A DNA stretch of 64,000 nt from an uncultured Lachnospiraceae bacterium (GCA_937920345.1 CALGVA010000073.1:84250-148249), one strand, 5' to 3'. Positions 27,101 through 35,428 are shown, numbered from the stretch's first letter. Notes: generated from the letters alone by a model not told the origin. Made by a program: numbers and translations.

Positions 27101-27649
27101 AATATCACGAATACAACGGCAGATTTCGTCCTGGATGAGGAAACCGGTGAACCGGTCGTGGAGGACGGCAGGAATGCGACGATCGGCGGTCTGATTGCGG
27201 AGAAAAAGATCAAGTATACGAAGAACGACAAGGTTATGGCATTCCTGCAGATGGAAGATCTGGTGGGATCGGTGGAGGTCATTGTGTTCCCGTCGCAGTA
27301 TGAGCGGTACGGCAGTCAGCTTACCGAGGACAATAAGGTTTTCATCAAAGGACGGATCGCCGTGGAGGATGAGAAGGACGGCAAGCTGATCTGCGAACAG
27401 ATTACACCGTTTGAAAACGTGTCCAGAAAGCTGTGGATCAAGTTCCCCACAAAGGATGAATACGAGAAACATAAGGAAGAGATGTTTGAGGCACTGCGGC
27501 TTTCAGAAGGCAAGGATCATGTGATCATCTATGTGGAAAATCCCAAGTCGAAATATCCGCTTCCGGATAACTGGAATGTAGACGCCGGGGAGGAACTTAT
27601 CGGGAAGCTGTCCGGTCTGTACGGGAAGGAAAATGTAAAGGTGGTGTGA
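24194..27649 (+). CDS. dnaE: DNA polymerase III alpha subunit
   Basis: A 1151-residue replicative polymerase of the DnaE class. The N-terminal PHP domain starts at once with HLHVHTEYSLLDG. The C-family palm carries the catalytic aspartates (GPGRGSAAGS followed by MPDIDVDFCFERR). Further motifs are YQEQVMQI, a helix-hairpin-helix region, and a C-terminal OB fold (ATIGGLIAEKKIKYTKNDKVMAFLQMEDL). In low-GC Gram-positives DnaE works beside PolC, often in primer extension, which is not shown here. Start 24194 gives the canonical MAFAHLHVHTE and has ACGAGG upstream. An extended -10 GGTATACT lies about 75 bases before it. Confidence 0.96.
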   Translation: MAFAHLHVHTEYSLLDGSNKIKEYVKRVKELGMDSAAITDHGVMYGVIDFYKEATAAGINPIIGCEVYVAPHSRFDRELTGGEDRYYHLVLLAENNTGYANLVKIVSRGFTEGYYYRPRVDMEVLREYHEGIIALSACLAGEVQRYIQKGLIDEAKKVARKYEDCFGKGNFFLELQDHGIPAQQTVNAALLSMSRELDIPLVATNDVHYTYAEDAQPHDILLCLQTGKKLADEDRMRYEGGQYYVKSEEEMKGLFTYAWEAVENTQRIADRCHVEIEFGKYKVPHYEVPEGYDSWTYLNKLCQEGMAQRYPEDDGTLRKRMEYELGIIRDMGFVDYFLIVWDYINYCRENDIAVGPGRGSAAGSIVSYCLKITNIDPIKYNLLFERFLNPERVSMPDIDVDFCFERRQEVIDHVNRKYGKDRVVQIVTFGTMAAKGVIRDVGRVMDLPYSFVDSIAKMIPNEQNQGVPIKKALEMNPEFRKIYNEDEQVHTLIDMSLRLEGLPRHTSMHAAGVVICPDAADHFVPLSRGSDGSITTQFPMTTIEELGLLKMDFLGLRTLTVIQNAVKLAEKSTGIHIDVDTIDYNDPQVLASIGTGRTDGVFQLESGGMKSFMKELKPQSLEDVIAGISLYRPGPMDFIPKYIKGKNNPGSVTYECPQLEPILAPTYGCIVYQEQVMQIVQDLGGYTMGRSDLVRRAMSKKKQYVMEQERKNFIYGNPEEGVPGCVANGISADVAGHIYGTMMDFAKYAFNKSHAACYAVVAYQTAYMKYYHPVEFMAALLTSVIDNPNKVSEYIMSCRSMGIEILPPDINEGESGFSVSGRQIRYALTAIKSVGRPVIDAVVEERKARGPYTNLEDFITRMSDKEVNKRAIEHFIKAGAMDSLGGTRKQFMSVYVRIMESIHQDKKNNMAGQISLFDIVSEDQKEHFEIKLPDVGEYSKEMKLAFEKEVLGIYISGHPLEEYQEMWRKNITNTTADFVLDEETGEPVVEDGRNATIGGLIAEKKIKYTKNDKVMAFLQMEDLVGSVEVIVFPSQYERYGSQLTEDNKVFIKGRIAVEDEKDGKLICEQITPFENVSRKLWIKFPTKDEYEKHKEEMFEALRLSEGKDHVIIYVENPKSKYPLPDNWNVDAGEELIGKLSGLYGKENVKVV

Positions 27650-27761
27650 GAACGCTTATAATTGTAATCCACACATATTATTGTAAAAGCATGTGTAATT
27701 TGGCGTGGATGTAAATTGTAACGTGCACGCTGTCCGCAAACGGCACATTTCTCAAAAAATA

Positions 27762-27790
27762 TTGAAATGCGATTGCAGATAGAGTAAAAT
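27762..27790 (+). promoter_or_regulatory. pfkA promoter
   Basis: TTGAAA (27762-27767), 17-base spacer, TAAAAT (27785-27790). The leader to ATG 27841 is about 45 bases. Confidence 0.65.
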
Positions 27791-27840
27791 ACTGGTAGAA
27801 AACAGCGCAGAAGTGCATGTGGAAAGGCATGGGTGTAGAT

Positions 27841-28815
27841 ATGGCAAAGCAGATCAATACAATAGGTGTTCTGACAAGCGGCGGTGATGCGCCGGGCATG
27901 AATGCAGCGATCCGTGCGGTTGTCAGGAAGGCGCTTGCAAACGGCGTCAATGTCAAGGGAATCAAGAAAGGCTATCGGGGTCTTTTGAACGAAGAGATTA
28001 TAGATTTACAGAGATGGTCGGTGTCTGACACGATCCAGCAGGGCGGTACGATTCTGGGTACTGCACGGTGTTCGGAGTTCCGGACGGAAGAAGGTCAGAA
28101 GAAAGGCGCGGATATCTGTCATAAACATGGAATCGACGGACTGGTGGTGATCGGCGGCGATGGTTCTTATCGCGGTGCGCAGGCGCTTGCCAGACATGGT
28201 ATTAATACAATAGGCATTCCGGGTACGATTGATCTGGACATTGCGTGTACGGAGTACACGATCGGCTTTGATACGGCGGTTAATACAGCCATGCAGGCGA
28301 TCGATAAGATCAGGGATACTTCATCCTCTCATGAGCGCTGCAGTATCATAGAGGTAATGGGCAGAAATGCAGGTTATATCGCGCTGTGGTGCGGTGTTGC
28401 CAACGGTGCGGAAGATATCCTGCTGCCGGAGAAATACGATTATAACGAGCAGCAGATCATCAATAACATTATTGCCAGCAGGAAGCGGGGGAAAACGCAC
28501 CATATCATCATCAATGCGGAAGGAATCGGACATTCCACTTCCATGGCGAGGCGTATCGAGGCGGCAACCGGCATGGAGACGAGAGCCACGATCTTAGGCT
28601 ACATGCAAAGAGGCGGATCGCCGACCTGTAAAGACCGGTATTATGCTTCAATCATGGGTGCGTATGCGGCAGATATTCTCTGTGAGGGTAAGACGAACAG
28701 AGTAGTCGGATACCAGCACGGTGAGTTCCTCGATTTTGATATCGAGGAAGCGTTGAATATGCAGAAGGATATTAAAGACTATCAATATGATGTGGCAAGG
28801 ATTCTGGCAATGTAA
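27841..28815 (+). CDS. pfkA: ATP-dependent 6-phosphofructokinase
   Basis: A 324-residue glycolytic enzyme phosphorylating fructose 6-phosphate. It begins IGVLTSGGDAPGMNAAIR. The GGDGS loop has Gly rather than Asp at the position that separates ATP from PPi enzymes, favouring ATP. The catalytic segment reads PGTIDLD, with Leu where most enzymes have Asn, but both aspartates are kept. MGRNAGYIAL and the C-terminal GYMQRGGSPTCKDR follow. Start 27841 yields the usual MAKQINTIG; GGAAAGG lies 14 bases upstream, which is long, so ATG 27817 cannot be excluded. Confidence 0.95.
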   Translation: MAKQINTIGVLTSGGDAPGMNAAIRAVVRKALANGVNVKGIKKGYRGLLNEEIIDLQRWSVSDTIQQGGTILGTARCSEFRTEEGQKKGADICHKHGIDGLVVIGGDGSYRGAQALARHGINTIGIPGTIDLDIACTEYTIGFDTAVNTAMQAIDKIRDTSSSHERCSIIEVMGRNAGYIALWCGVANGAEDILLPEKYDYNEQQIINNIIASRKRGKTHHIIINAEGIGHSTSMARRIEAATGMETRATILGYMQRGGSPTCKDRYYASIMGAYAADILCEGKTNRVVGYQHGEFLDFDIEEALNMQKDIKDYQYDVARILAM

Positions 28816-28929
28816 TAGCGTAAATTAAAAGATCATTCCAAGGCATTCTCCCGGATAAACTTGTTTGGCTTTGGATTCCGGGATGCCGCGAAGCGGAATC
28901 ATGAAGGCTAAGGTGAAAAGAAATGGCTG

Positions 28930-28965
28930 TTCCCCGCAGATGGATAATTTGCGGGGAATTATTGT
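28930..28965 (+). terminator. Intrinsic terminator after pfkA
   Basis: TTCCCCGCA (28930-28938) pairs perfectly with TGCGGGGAA (28950-28958) around an 11-base loop, followed by TTATTGTG. The rest of the 303-base gap before the methyltransferase has an ATTCCGG...GCGGAATC hairpin at about 28876-28901 and no gene. Confidence 0.7.
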
Positions 28966-29118
28966 GTTAAATTATGATTTAACTCCTTTGTTGCCGTTGT
29001 TTTCGGCAATGCGGCATGAATTTATAAAATAACATGTGTTTAATAAACTGCATAAACAAATGCGTGTGCAGATTCGTATATAAATATTAAGTGTTATACA
29101 ATATACAGGAGAAACGAT

Positions 29119-29976
29119 ATGATTACGAGTTTTAACAATAAGGCCGTCAGAGACGTGATGCAGCTGAACCAGAAGGCAAAGGCACGCAATAAACAAGGCG
29201 TATTCGTGGCGGAGGGCGTTAAGATGTTTGCGGAGGCTCCGACGGACCGGATCGAGAAGGTCTATATCGCGCAGCGGATGGAAGGGAAACTGCAGGAACA
29301 GTACGCGGATAAACTGGGCCGGCTCTCCTGTGAAATTGTGGCGGATGAGATTTTTGATAAGATGGCGGACACGAAGACGCCCCAGGGCGTACTCTGTCTG
29401 GTCAGGCAGTTTCATTATAATATGGAGGATATGCTTGCCGGTAAATATCGCAGGAGCGTAGGCGGGAAGCATATCGTCATTAATTCATCTGCTGTGTCGG
29501 AACATGGCAATAAGAATCAAATGTTATTTATTGTGCTGGAGGATATGCAGGACCCCGGCAATCTGGGAACGGTGTTCCGCACCGGAGAGGGAGCGGGGGT
29601 GGACGGTATTATCATGAGCAGCCGTACGGCGGATGTGTATAATCCGAAGACGATCCGTTCCACGATGGGATCGGTCTATCGTGTGCCCTTTCTCTATGCA
29701 GAGGATCTGTGCGGGGCGATCCGCGCGATGCAGAAACGGGACATCAATGTTTATGCGGCGCATTTAAAGAAAAGCAAGCGTTATGATACTTATGATTATT
29801 GCGCCGGCACGGCATTTCTGATTGGAAATGAAAGTGCGGGATTAAGCGGGGAGACAGCACAGTGTGCCGATGCGTATCTTAAGATTCCCATGGAAGGACA
29901 GGTGGAATCGCTGAATGCGGCGGTTGCATCTTCGATTCTGCTGTATGAAGCTTACAGGCAGAGAAGCAGCAGGTAA
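29119..29976 (+). CDS. TrmH/SpoU family RNA 2'-O-methyltransferase
   Basis: A 285-residue SPOUT-class enzyme that methylates ribose 2'-OH groups in rRNA or tRNA using SAM. The N-terminal region is a substrate-binding domain of about 110 residues (FVAEGVKMF). The knotted catalytic domain has motif 1 (LEDMQDPGNLGTVFRT with the catalytic Asn/Arg), motif 2 (LIGNESAGLS) and motif 3 (IPMEGQVESLNAAVASSILLYE). The closest named relatives are 23S rRNA RlmB-like enzymes, but the substrate cannot be assigned. CAGGAGAAAC precedes the start. Monocistronic by appearance. Confidence 0.92.
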   Translation: MITSFNNKAVRDVMQLNQKAKARNKQGVFVAEGVKMFAEAPTDRIEKVYIAQRMEGKLQEQYADKLGRLSCEIVADEIFDKMADTKTPQGVLCLVRQFHYNMEDMLAGKYRRSVGGKHIVINSSAVSEHGNKNQMLFIVLEDMQDPGNLGTVFRTGEGAGVDGIIMSSRTADVYNPKTIRSTMGSVYRVPFLYAEDLCGAIRAMQKRDINVYAAHLKKSKRYDTYDYCAGTAFLIGNESAGLSGETAQCADAYLKIPMEGQVESLNAAVASSILLYEAYRQRSSR

Positions 29977-30375
29977 CGGAACGGGTGTAATTAATAAGGC
30001 AACGATGGGAACAGGGTGTCTTTAAATGCGCCGTGCACATGTGCTAAAACAAGATTTAATATATTGAATACGTGGGAATGGGCGAAAAAAATGCGAGCAC
30101 AATAAAGGAAAAAGCTGCAAGAAAAAGAACATATCGCACGTAATTATATTCCGTTTCCTGTATGCCTGAAAAGTGGTTTGTAAACCGGCGGCTTTTGATT
30201 AAATCCTGATATAATGATTTGTTGATGGCGGATTTTATCTGGTGTGAAGCAAAACAGACCAATTTTTGTTTTTTAAACAAGGGGAAAATACATTTTTTAA
30301 ATAACACGATTGATTAATTGATGGAAAGTAACTATTGGAAAATTTATATTATAAGATTATAAGACGGAGGAAAAT
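29977..30375. other. 399-base gap, no supported gene
   Basis: AT-rich DNA. A minus-strand open frame of 83 codons (30056-30307) with one hydrophobic stretch has no ribosome site and no family resemblance, so it is not called. The proC ribosome site ACGGAGGA is at the right edge. Confidence 0.5.
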
Positions 30376-31170
30376 ATGAAAATCGGTTTTATCGGATTGG
30401 GAAACATGGCAAAGGCGATGATCGGCGGAATGCTGCAGAATCAGATTGTGAAGGCGGGGGATATCATCGGGACAGCCAGGACACGGGAAACGAGGGAATC
30501 CATGCAGGAGGCATTCGGTATAGAAGTCAGGGAGACGAATGCGGCGGTTGCAAGGGAAACAGATGTTATCATTCTGGCTGTCAAGCCGCAGTTTCTGCAG
30601 GAGGTGATCGGAGAAATCCGTGATGAAGTAACACTTGGTAAACTGGTGATCAGCATTGCGGCAGGCAAGTCCCTCGCATGGATTGAAGAGGCATTCGGCA
30701 AAGAGATCAGGCTGGTCCGGTGTATGCCCAATACTCCTGCACTGGTCGGCGCGGGATGTACAGGTGTCTGTGTCAATGCACAGGTTGATCAGGAGCAAAC
30801 AGATTACAGTATTCGGCTTATGGAGAGTTTCGGCAGGGCGAGCCTCGTACCGGAGCATCTGATGGATGCCGTAGGGGCTGTCAGCGGCAGTTCACCGGCG
30901 TATGTATTTATGTTTATAGAGGCCATGGCAGATGCGGCGGTGGCGGCCGGTATGCCAAGGAAGCAGGCGTATGAATTTGCGGCACAGGCAGTGTACGGCT
31001 CGGCGAAGCTCGTACTGGAGAGCGGTATGCATCCTGCGCAGCTGAAAGACATGGTATGCTCACCGGCGGGTACGACGATACAGGGTGTCCGGGTGCTGGA
31101 GGAGAAAGGTATGCGCGGCGCAGTCATTGACGCACTGACGGCGACGGTGGAGCAGTCGAAAAAATTGTGA
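30376..31170 (+). CDS. proC: Pyrroline-5-carboxylate reductase
   Basis: A 264-residue enzyme for the last step of proline synthesis, reducing pyrroline-5-carboxylate with NAD(P)H. The N-terminal Rossmann motif is IGFIGLGNMAKAMIGG. The family signatures VKPQFLQEVI, RCMPNTPALVGAG and, in the C-terminal dimerisation domain, DAVGAVSGSSPAYVFMFIEAMADAAVAAGMPR and the signature around SPAGTTIQGV are all present. Length is normal. The ribosome site GGAGGA is optimal. There is no proA/proB nearby. Confidence 0.97.
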   Translation: MKIGFIGLGNMAKAMIGGMLQNQIVKAGDIIGTARTRETRESMQEAFGIEVRETNAAVARETDVIILAVKPQFLQEVIGEIRDEVTLGKLVISIAAGKSLAWIEEAFGKEIRLVRCMPNTPALVGAGCTGVCVNAQVDQEQTDYSIRLMESFGRASLVPEHLMDAVGAVSGSSPAYVFMFIEAMADAAVAAGMPRKQAYEFAAQAVYGSAKLVLESGMHPAQLKDMVCSPAGTTIQGVRVLEEKGMRGAVIDALTATVEQSKKL

Positions 31171-31249
31171 TGGCGAAGCGGCTGACATACTATATATAGA
31201 AGAAACCCGACACAAGAACAGGAATGAAAATAAGACAGGCAGCATAAAC

Positions 31250-31278
31250 TTGACAAAGAAAAGGTGTTTTGCTAAAAT
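31250..31278 (+). promoter_or_regulatory. Promoter of the SleB-type hydrolase gene
   Basis: A perfect -35 TTGACA (31250-31255), 17-base spacer and TAAAAT (31273-31278). Leader about 80 bases. Confidence 0.7.
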
Positions 31279-31363
31279 TATCCATACTTTAAGAGTTAAC
31301 AATTTCGTAATATTTTAGTATTATGATAGTAACAATTTGGGGAAATGATGGAGGATTATGTTT

Positions 31364-32443
31364 ATGCCAAGAAGCAGAAGGACATTTATTCTGTTTGCCG
31401 GTCTTATTCTTTGTCTGGGGTTATGGGGAGCGTGCCGTCAGGATGCGGCGGCTTCCAACAAGAAGGAGTATTTGGACTCTTTAAGCGTAGGGATTTCACA
31501 GATCATCGATCCGACGACGGGAATAGCCGGCGAGCGTGCTGTGCAAGAACTGACAGAAATGTCAGAATCCAGAGACACGCAGGCGGATGAAGAATCTGAT
31601 CTGGTAATGGTCGATGTACAGGTAGCCATGAATGTAAGGGCAGAAGCGAGCGAGGACTCTGACAAGGTCGGCGTGTTGTACAAGGACTGCGGCGGCAGAA
31701 TCTTAGAGCGCAAGGACGGCTGGACGAGACTTAAGAGCGGCGACCTGGTCGGCTGGGCAAGCGATGAATATCTTTTGTTCGGAGAAGAGGCGGAGAAGAT
31801 GGCGGATGATGTGGGGAATCTGATCGTTACGATCGAGACGGAACTGCTGCGCGTGCGTACTGATCCGAATACGGAAGCAGAGGCGGTCGGACTGCTGACG
31901 AGTGATGATGAACTGGAGATCATCGAATTTATTGATGATGCCTGGATCAGCGTAGACTATGGCGGAGAGACGTGCTATGTGTCCTCGGAGTATGTGGATG
32001 TTGATTTCCATATTGATGAAGGTGAGACACTGGCGGCAATCAAGAAGCGGGAAGAGGAAGAGCGTCAGGCCAAGCTGACGGCCAATCAGGGCGCAGTCGT
32101 AGTAGGCGGCGACGATCTCAGACTGCTGGCGGCCCTGATCCACTGTGAAGCGGGCAGCGAGACCTATAACGGTAAGCTGGCGGTGGGAGCTGTTGTTATG
32201 AACCGTGTCAGAAGCGGGGCATATCCGAATACAATATCGGGCGTTATATTTGCTTCCGGACAGTTTACACCGGCACTCAACGGTAAAGTGGCGAGAGTTT
32301 ACACAAACGGTAATATTGCGCCGGGATGCTATGAGGCCGCACAGGCGGCGATCAATGGAGAGACGAATGTGGGCGGAGCAACGCACTTTAGAAGAGCGGG
32401 CAACCATGACGGTCTGTTGATCGATAATCAGGTATTCTGGTAA
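31364..32443 (+). CDS. Secreted cell wall hydrolase, two SH3 domains plus SleB/CwlJ-type catalytic domain
   Basis: A 359-residue exported wall hydrolase. A hydrophobic signal/anchor segment (about 6-25) is followed by two bacterial SH3 domains at about 75-130 (VQVAMNVRAEAS ... GWASDEYLLFGE) and 145-205 (TELLRVRTDPN ... CYVSSEYVDVD), a charged linker, and a C-terminal hydrolase_2 domain from about 245 (LAALIHCEAGSETYNGKLAVGAVVMNRVRSG) containing the catalytic Glu of SleB/CwlJ lytic enzymes. It ends THFRRAGNHDGLLIDNQVFW, typical of the family. Start 31364 is preferred over 31358 because GGAGG (31350-31354) is nine rather than three bases away. It may act in growth or in spore cortex lysis. Confidence 0.88.
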   Translation: MPRSRRTFILFAGLILCLGLWGACRQDAAASNKKEYLDSLSVGISQIIDPTTGIAGERAVQELTEMSESRDTQADEESDLVMVDVQVAMNVRAEASEDSDKVGVLYKDCGGRILERKDGWTRLKSGDLVGWASDEYLLFGEEAEKMADDVGNLIVTIETELLRVRTDPNTEAEAVGLLTSDDELEIIEFIDDAWISVDYGGETCYVSSEYVDVDFHIDEGETLAAIKKREEEERQAKLTANQGAVVVGGDDLRLLAALIHCEAGSETYNGKLAVGAVVMNRVRSGAYPNTISGVIFASGQFTPALNGKVARVYTNGNIAPGCYEAAQAAINGETNVGGATHFRRAGNHDGLLIDNQVFW

Positions 32444-32450
32444 GCGGACA

Positions 32451-32497
32451 TTCAGTGCTGCCGGGGCTGCGTAATGCGTAGTCCCGGCAGCACTGAA
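32451..32497 (+). terminator. Strong hairpin after the hydrolase gene
   Basis: Fifteen perfectly paired bases, TTCAGTGCTGCCGGG (32451-32465) with CCCGGCAGCACTGAA (32483-32497), followed only by an AT-rich tract rather than a clean T run. It probably terminates the upstream transcript. Confidence 0.6.
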
Positions 32498-32501
32498 TTA
32501 T

Positions 32502-32682
32502 ATCATGGCGAATCGCGGGTAACAGTTCAGCCTTGCGCTATTCCGCGAGTAAAATCGCTCTGTATGCGATTTTATGAGTTGTGAAAGCGCCAAAATGCGA
32601 CTTTGGAGCATTTTGTGTGCATCAGGAGTGACAGTGAAGCCGAAGGCTGAACTGATACAATTGCGGAGTGTTTCGCCATGAT
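32502..32682. repeat. Foldback (MITE-like) intergenic element
   Basis: A 181-base non-coding block bounded by perfect 11-base inverted ends, ATCATGGCGAA (32502-32512) and TTCGCCATGAT (32672-32682). A second inverted pair lies inside: CAGTTCAGCCTT (32523-32534) and AAGGCTGAACTG (32643-32654). No coding frame is supported. It sits between a terminator and the promoter of the next operon. Confidence 0.8.
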
Positions 32683-32687
32683 AGAAC

Positions 32688-32716
32688 TTGCCAGATGTAA
32701 CATATTATAGTAAAAT
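32688..32716 (+). promoter_or_regulatory. Promoter of the nfeD-SPFH operon
   Basis: TTGCCA (32688-32693), 17-base spacer, TAAAAT (32711-32716), starting six bases after the end of the foldback element. Confidence 0.65.
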
Positions 32717-32778
32717 ACTGTGTAGTTGTTAATAATATTATGAAGAAGCCGTGCAGATTTCAGAGTAAAGGAGTGTGA

Positions 32779-33249
32779 GTGGATATGGACATAGGCACTA
32801 TGACCAATTTAAGCATGACCGTATTCTGGCTGGTTATCCTCGTAGTACTGGTTGTCATAGAGCTGCTTACGATGGGGCTCACAACTGTCTGGTTTGCGGG
32901 CGGAGCGCTGGTGGCTACGGTCGCTGCCCTGTTACATGCACCGTTTTCATTACAGATTATTCTTTTCCTGATCGTATCGGTACTGCTGTTGTTTTTTACA
33001 AGACCCCTCGCGGTCAAGTATTTTAACAAGGACAGAGTCAGAACCAACGCCGAGAGTCTGGTGGGACGTCAGGCGATCGTGATCAGTGAGATCGATAACC
33101 TTCAGGGAATCGGACAGGTCAATGTGGGCGGTATGGAGTGGTCTGCCAGAACAAGAACAGACGGTATCAGACTGCCCGTCGGCACAGTGACAACCGTATT
33201 GGCAATCAATGGTGTCAAATTAATCGTAGAAGAGAGAAAAGAGGTTTAA
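32779..33249 (+). CDS. NfeD-like membrane protein
   Basis: A 156-residue protein with two to three membrane helices in the first 80 residues (VFWLVILVVLVVIELL; TTVWFAGGALVATVAALL; IILFLIVSVLLLFF) and a C-terminal OB-fold domain (LVGRQAIVISEIDNLQGIGQVNVGGMEWSA), the short NfeD1b arrangement. These proteins are partners of SPFH/stomatin proteins. The stop is two bases before the SPFH gene start, so the pair is an operon. GTG 32779 is five bases and ATG 32785 eleven bases from AAAGGAG; either could be used. Confidence 0.88.
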   Translation: MDMDIGTMTNLSMTVFWLVILVVLVVIELLTMGLTTVWFAGGALVATVAALLHAPFSLQIILFLIVSVLLLFFTRPLAVKYFNKDRVRTNAESLVGRQAIVISEIDNLQGIGQVNVGGMEWSARTRTDGIRLPVGTVTTVLAINGVKLIVEERKEV

Positions 33250-33251
33250 GA

Positions 33252-34172
33252 ATGGGTGGAATTATTGCGTTAGTCGTTGTTTTGATCTTAGTAGGGCTGA
33301 TTCTGATATCCTGTATCAAGATCGTTCCGCAGGCACATGCCTATGTTGTGGAGAGACTCGGCGCTTATCAGCAGACGTGGTCCGTAGGTCTGCATCTCAA
33401 GGTGCCTTTCCTGGATAAGGTGGCTAAGAGAGTCGTATTAAAAGAGCAGGTTGTGGATTTTGCGCCGCAGCCGGTGATCACCAAGGATAATGTAACGATG
33501 AGAATAGACACGGTCGTATTCTTCCAGATTACAGATCCGAAGCTGTTTGCATACGGTGTGGAGAATCCGATCATGGCGATCGAGAATCTGACCGCCACGA
33601 CGCTGCGTAATATTATCGGTGAGATGGAGCTGGATCAGACACTGACTTCGAGAGAAGTGATCAACACGAAGATGAGAGCATCGCTCGATATTGCGACAGA
33701 CCCCTGGGGTATTAAAGTAAACCGGGTTGAACTTAAGAATATCATCCCTCCGGCAGCCATTCAGGATGCCATGGAGAAGCAGATGAAAGCAGAGCGTGAG
33801 CGTCGTGAAGCGATTCTTCGCGCCGAAGGTGAGAAGAAGTCCACCGTCCTGGTTGCGGAAGGTAAGAAAGAATCCGCGATCCTGGAGGCCGAGGCTGAGA
33901 AACAGTCCGCAATTCTTCGTGCGGAAGCACAGAAGGAGAAAATGATTCGTGAGGCGGAAGGTGAGGCGGAAGCGATCCTTAAGGTACAGCAGGCTACCGC
34001 AGACGGTATCCGTATGATCCGCGAGGCGGGTGCAGATGAGTCCGTGCTGAAGATCAAGAGTCTGGAAGCTTTTGAGAAGGCAGCGGACGGGCAGGCCACC
34101 AAGATCATTATTCCTTCCGAGATTCAGGGACTGGCAGGACTTGCTTCCTCCATAAAGGAAGTATGGAAATAG
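33252..34172 (+). CDS. SPFH/Band 7 (stomatin/paraslipin-like) membrane scaffold protein
   Basis: A 306-residue protein with one N-terminal membrane helix (about 4-24), the SPFH domain (about 24-205: IVPQAHAYVVERLGAYQ, VDFAPQPVITKDNV, the DPWGIKVNRVELKNI strand) and a long Ala/Glu/Lys coiled coil (about 180-255) built from repeated A-E-G/A-E-K units, ending in a compact tail. Members form oligomeric membrane microdomain scaffolds and act with NfeD proteins, matching the gene directly upstream. The ribosome site is within the end of nfeD. No independent promoter is seen. Confidence 0.93.
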   Translation: MGGIIALVVVLILVGLILISCIKIVPQAHAYVVERLGAYQQTWSVGLHLKVPFLDKVAKRVVLKEQVVDFAPQPVITKDNVTMRIDTVVFFQITDPKLFAYGVENPIMAIENLTATTLRNIIGEMELDQTLTSREVINTKMRASLDIATDPWGIKVNRVELKNIIPPAAIQDAMEKQMKAERERREAILRAEGEKKSTVLVAEGKKESAILEAEAEKQSAILRAEAQKEKMIREAEGEAEAILKVQQATADGIRMIREAGADESVLKIKSLEAFEKAADGQATKIIIPSEIQGLAGLASSIKEVWK

Positions 34173-34253
34173 ATTGAAGCGCCCTGTCTGTCTTCGGGTT
34201 ATGAGATTCCAGAGAGCGGAATATGGGGCTGCGCAGTTATATAACGCTGATTG

Positions 34254-34291
34254 CTGTGGGATGGTTCTGCGGAGCCGTCCCATAGTTTGTT
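34254..34291 (+). terminator. Intrinsic terminator after the SPFH gene
   Basis: CTGTGGGATGG (34254-34264) pairs with CCGTCCCATAG (34275-34285) with wobble pairs, followed by TTTGTT. Confidence 0.65.
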
Positions 34292-34392
34292 GCATTACAA
34301 TATACAGCCACAGCGGTACACGATATCGATACAGGCGGTCATGATATCCTGCATGGGTGTGGAGCCGATTGTGCGCAGAAAAGAGGGACATT

Positions 34393-35391
34393 ATGAATTT
34401 AACAGGAAGACATTTTCTAAAGCTTCTGGATTTTACGCCGGAGGAAATTACATACATGCTGGATGTGGCGGCAGACCTGAAGGATAAAAAGAAGAAGGGC
34501 ATTGCCGTCGATATTCACCGCGGCAAGAATGTGGCGCTGATCTTCGAGAAGACAAGCACCAGAACACGTTGCTCTTTTGAAGTGGCGGCACATGATCTGG
34601 GGCTGGGTACGACTTATCTGGACCCTTCGGGATCGCAGATCGGTAAGAAGGAGAGCATAGCGGATACCGCGCGGGTGCTGGGACGCATGTTTGAGGGGAT
34701 CGAGTACCGCGGTTTCGGGCAGGAGATCGTAGAGGAACTGGCGAAATATGCCGGTGTGCCGGTGTGGAACGGTCTGACGAATGAGTTTCATCCGACACAG
34801 ATGCTGGCGGATCTGCTGACCATCAGAGAGCATTTCGGGCATCTGCAGGGCATCAGGCTGACGTATATGGGTGACGCCCGCTATAATATGGGCAATTCTC
34901 TTATGGTGGCGTGTGCCAAGATGGGCATGCACTTTACGGCGTGTACGACGAAAACATATTTTCCGGAAGCGGAACTGGTGCGCACCTGCGAGGAGATCGC
35001 GGCTAAGACAGGCGGCAGCATTACGCTGACAGAGGACGTGGCGGCGGGCGCCGGCGGTGCGGACGTGGTCTATACGGACGTCTGGGTGTCCATGGGAGAG
35101 CCTGAGGAAGTGTGGAACAGCAGACTGCATGATTTGATGCCCTATCAGGTGAACCGTCAGGTGATGGAGTATGCGGGAGCGGATGCGGTCTTCATGCACT
35201 GTCTGCCGGCATTTCATGATCTGCAGACCGGAGTCGGCCGACAGATCCATGAGAAATACGGCATAAGCGAGATGGAAGTGACGGACGAGGTCTTTGAATC
35301 GGCGCAGTCCATAGTGTTCGAGGAAGCGGAAAACCGTATGCATACGATCAAGGCTGTGATGGCGGTGACGCTGGGAGCATACGAAGTTTGA
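34393..35391 (+). CDS. argF: Ornithine carbamoyltransferase
   Basis: A 332-residue enzyme converting ornithine and carbamoyl phosphate to citrulline. The carbamoyl phosphate loop EKTSTRTRCSFE is at about residue 55, the FHPTQMLADLLT segment follows, and the ornithine-specific HCLPAFHD (the SMG/HCLP loop) identifies OTC rather than aspartate carbamoyltransferase. Anabolic use is likely because no arginine deiminase genes are adjacent, but argF/arcB cannot be separated by sequence alone here. I chose ATG 34393 (AAGAGGG upstream); the extension to 34357 is not family-like. birA follows 38 bases later. Confidence 0.95.
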   Translation: MNLTGRHFLKLLDFTPEEITYMLDVAADLKDKKKKGIAVDIHRGKNVALIFEKTSTRTRCSFEVAAHDLGLGTTYLDPSGSQIGKKESIADTARVLGRMFEGIEYRGFGQEIVEELAKYAGVPVWNGLTNEFHPTQMLADLLTIREHFGHLQGIRLTYMGDARYNMGNSLMVACAKMGMHFTACTTKTYFPEAELVRTCEEIAAKTGGSITLTEDVAAGAGGADVVYTDVWVSMGEPEEVWNSRLHDLMPYQVNRQVMEYAGADAVFMHCLPAFHDLQTGVGRQIHEKYGISEMEVTDEVFESAQSIVFEEAENRMHTIKAVMAVTLGAYEV

Positions 35392-35428
35392 GGTTCCGGG
35401 AAGCGGAATCCTGAAGGTCAGGTTGCAT

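Noticed and set aside
26540..27472. Minus-strand frame of 310 codons inside dnaE
   Set aside because: Fully within the conserved DnaE coding sequence; antisense shadow.
30056..30307. Minus-strand 83-codon frame with one hydrophobic helix
   Set aside because: No ribosome site, AT-rich composition and no recognisable family.
33438..34502. Long minus-strand open frame (354 codons) opposite the SPFH gene
   Set aside because: It is the complement of a clear SPFH coding sequence and its terminator region; the frame has no family resemblance and no ribosome site, and arises from the repetitive Ala/Glu codons.
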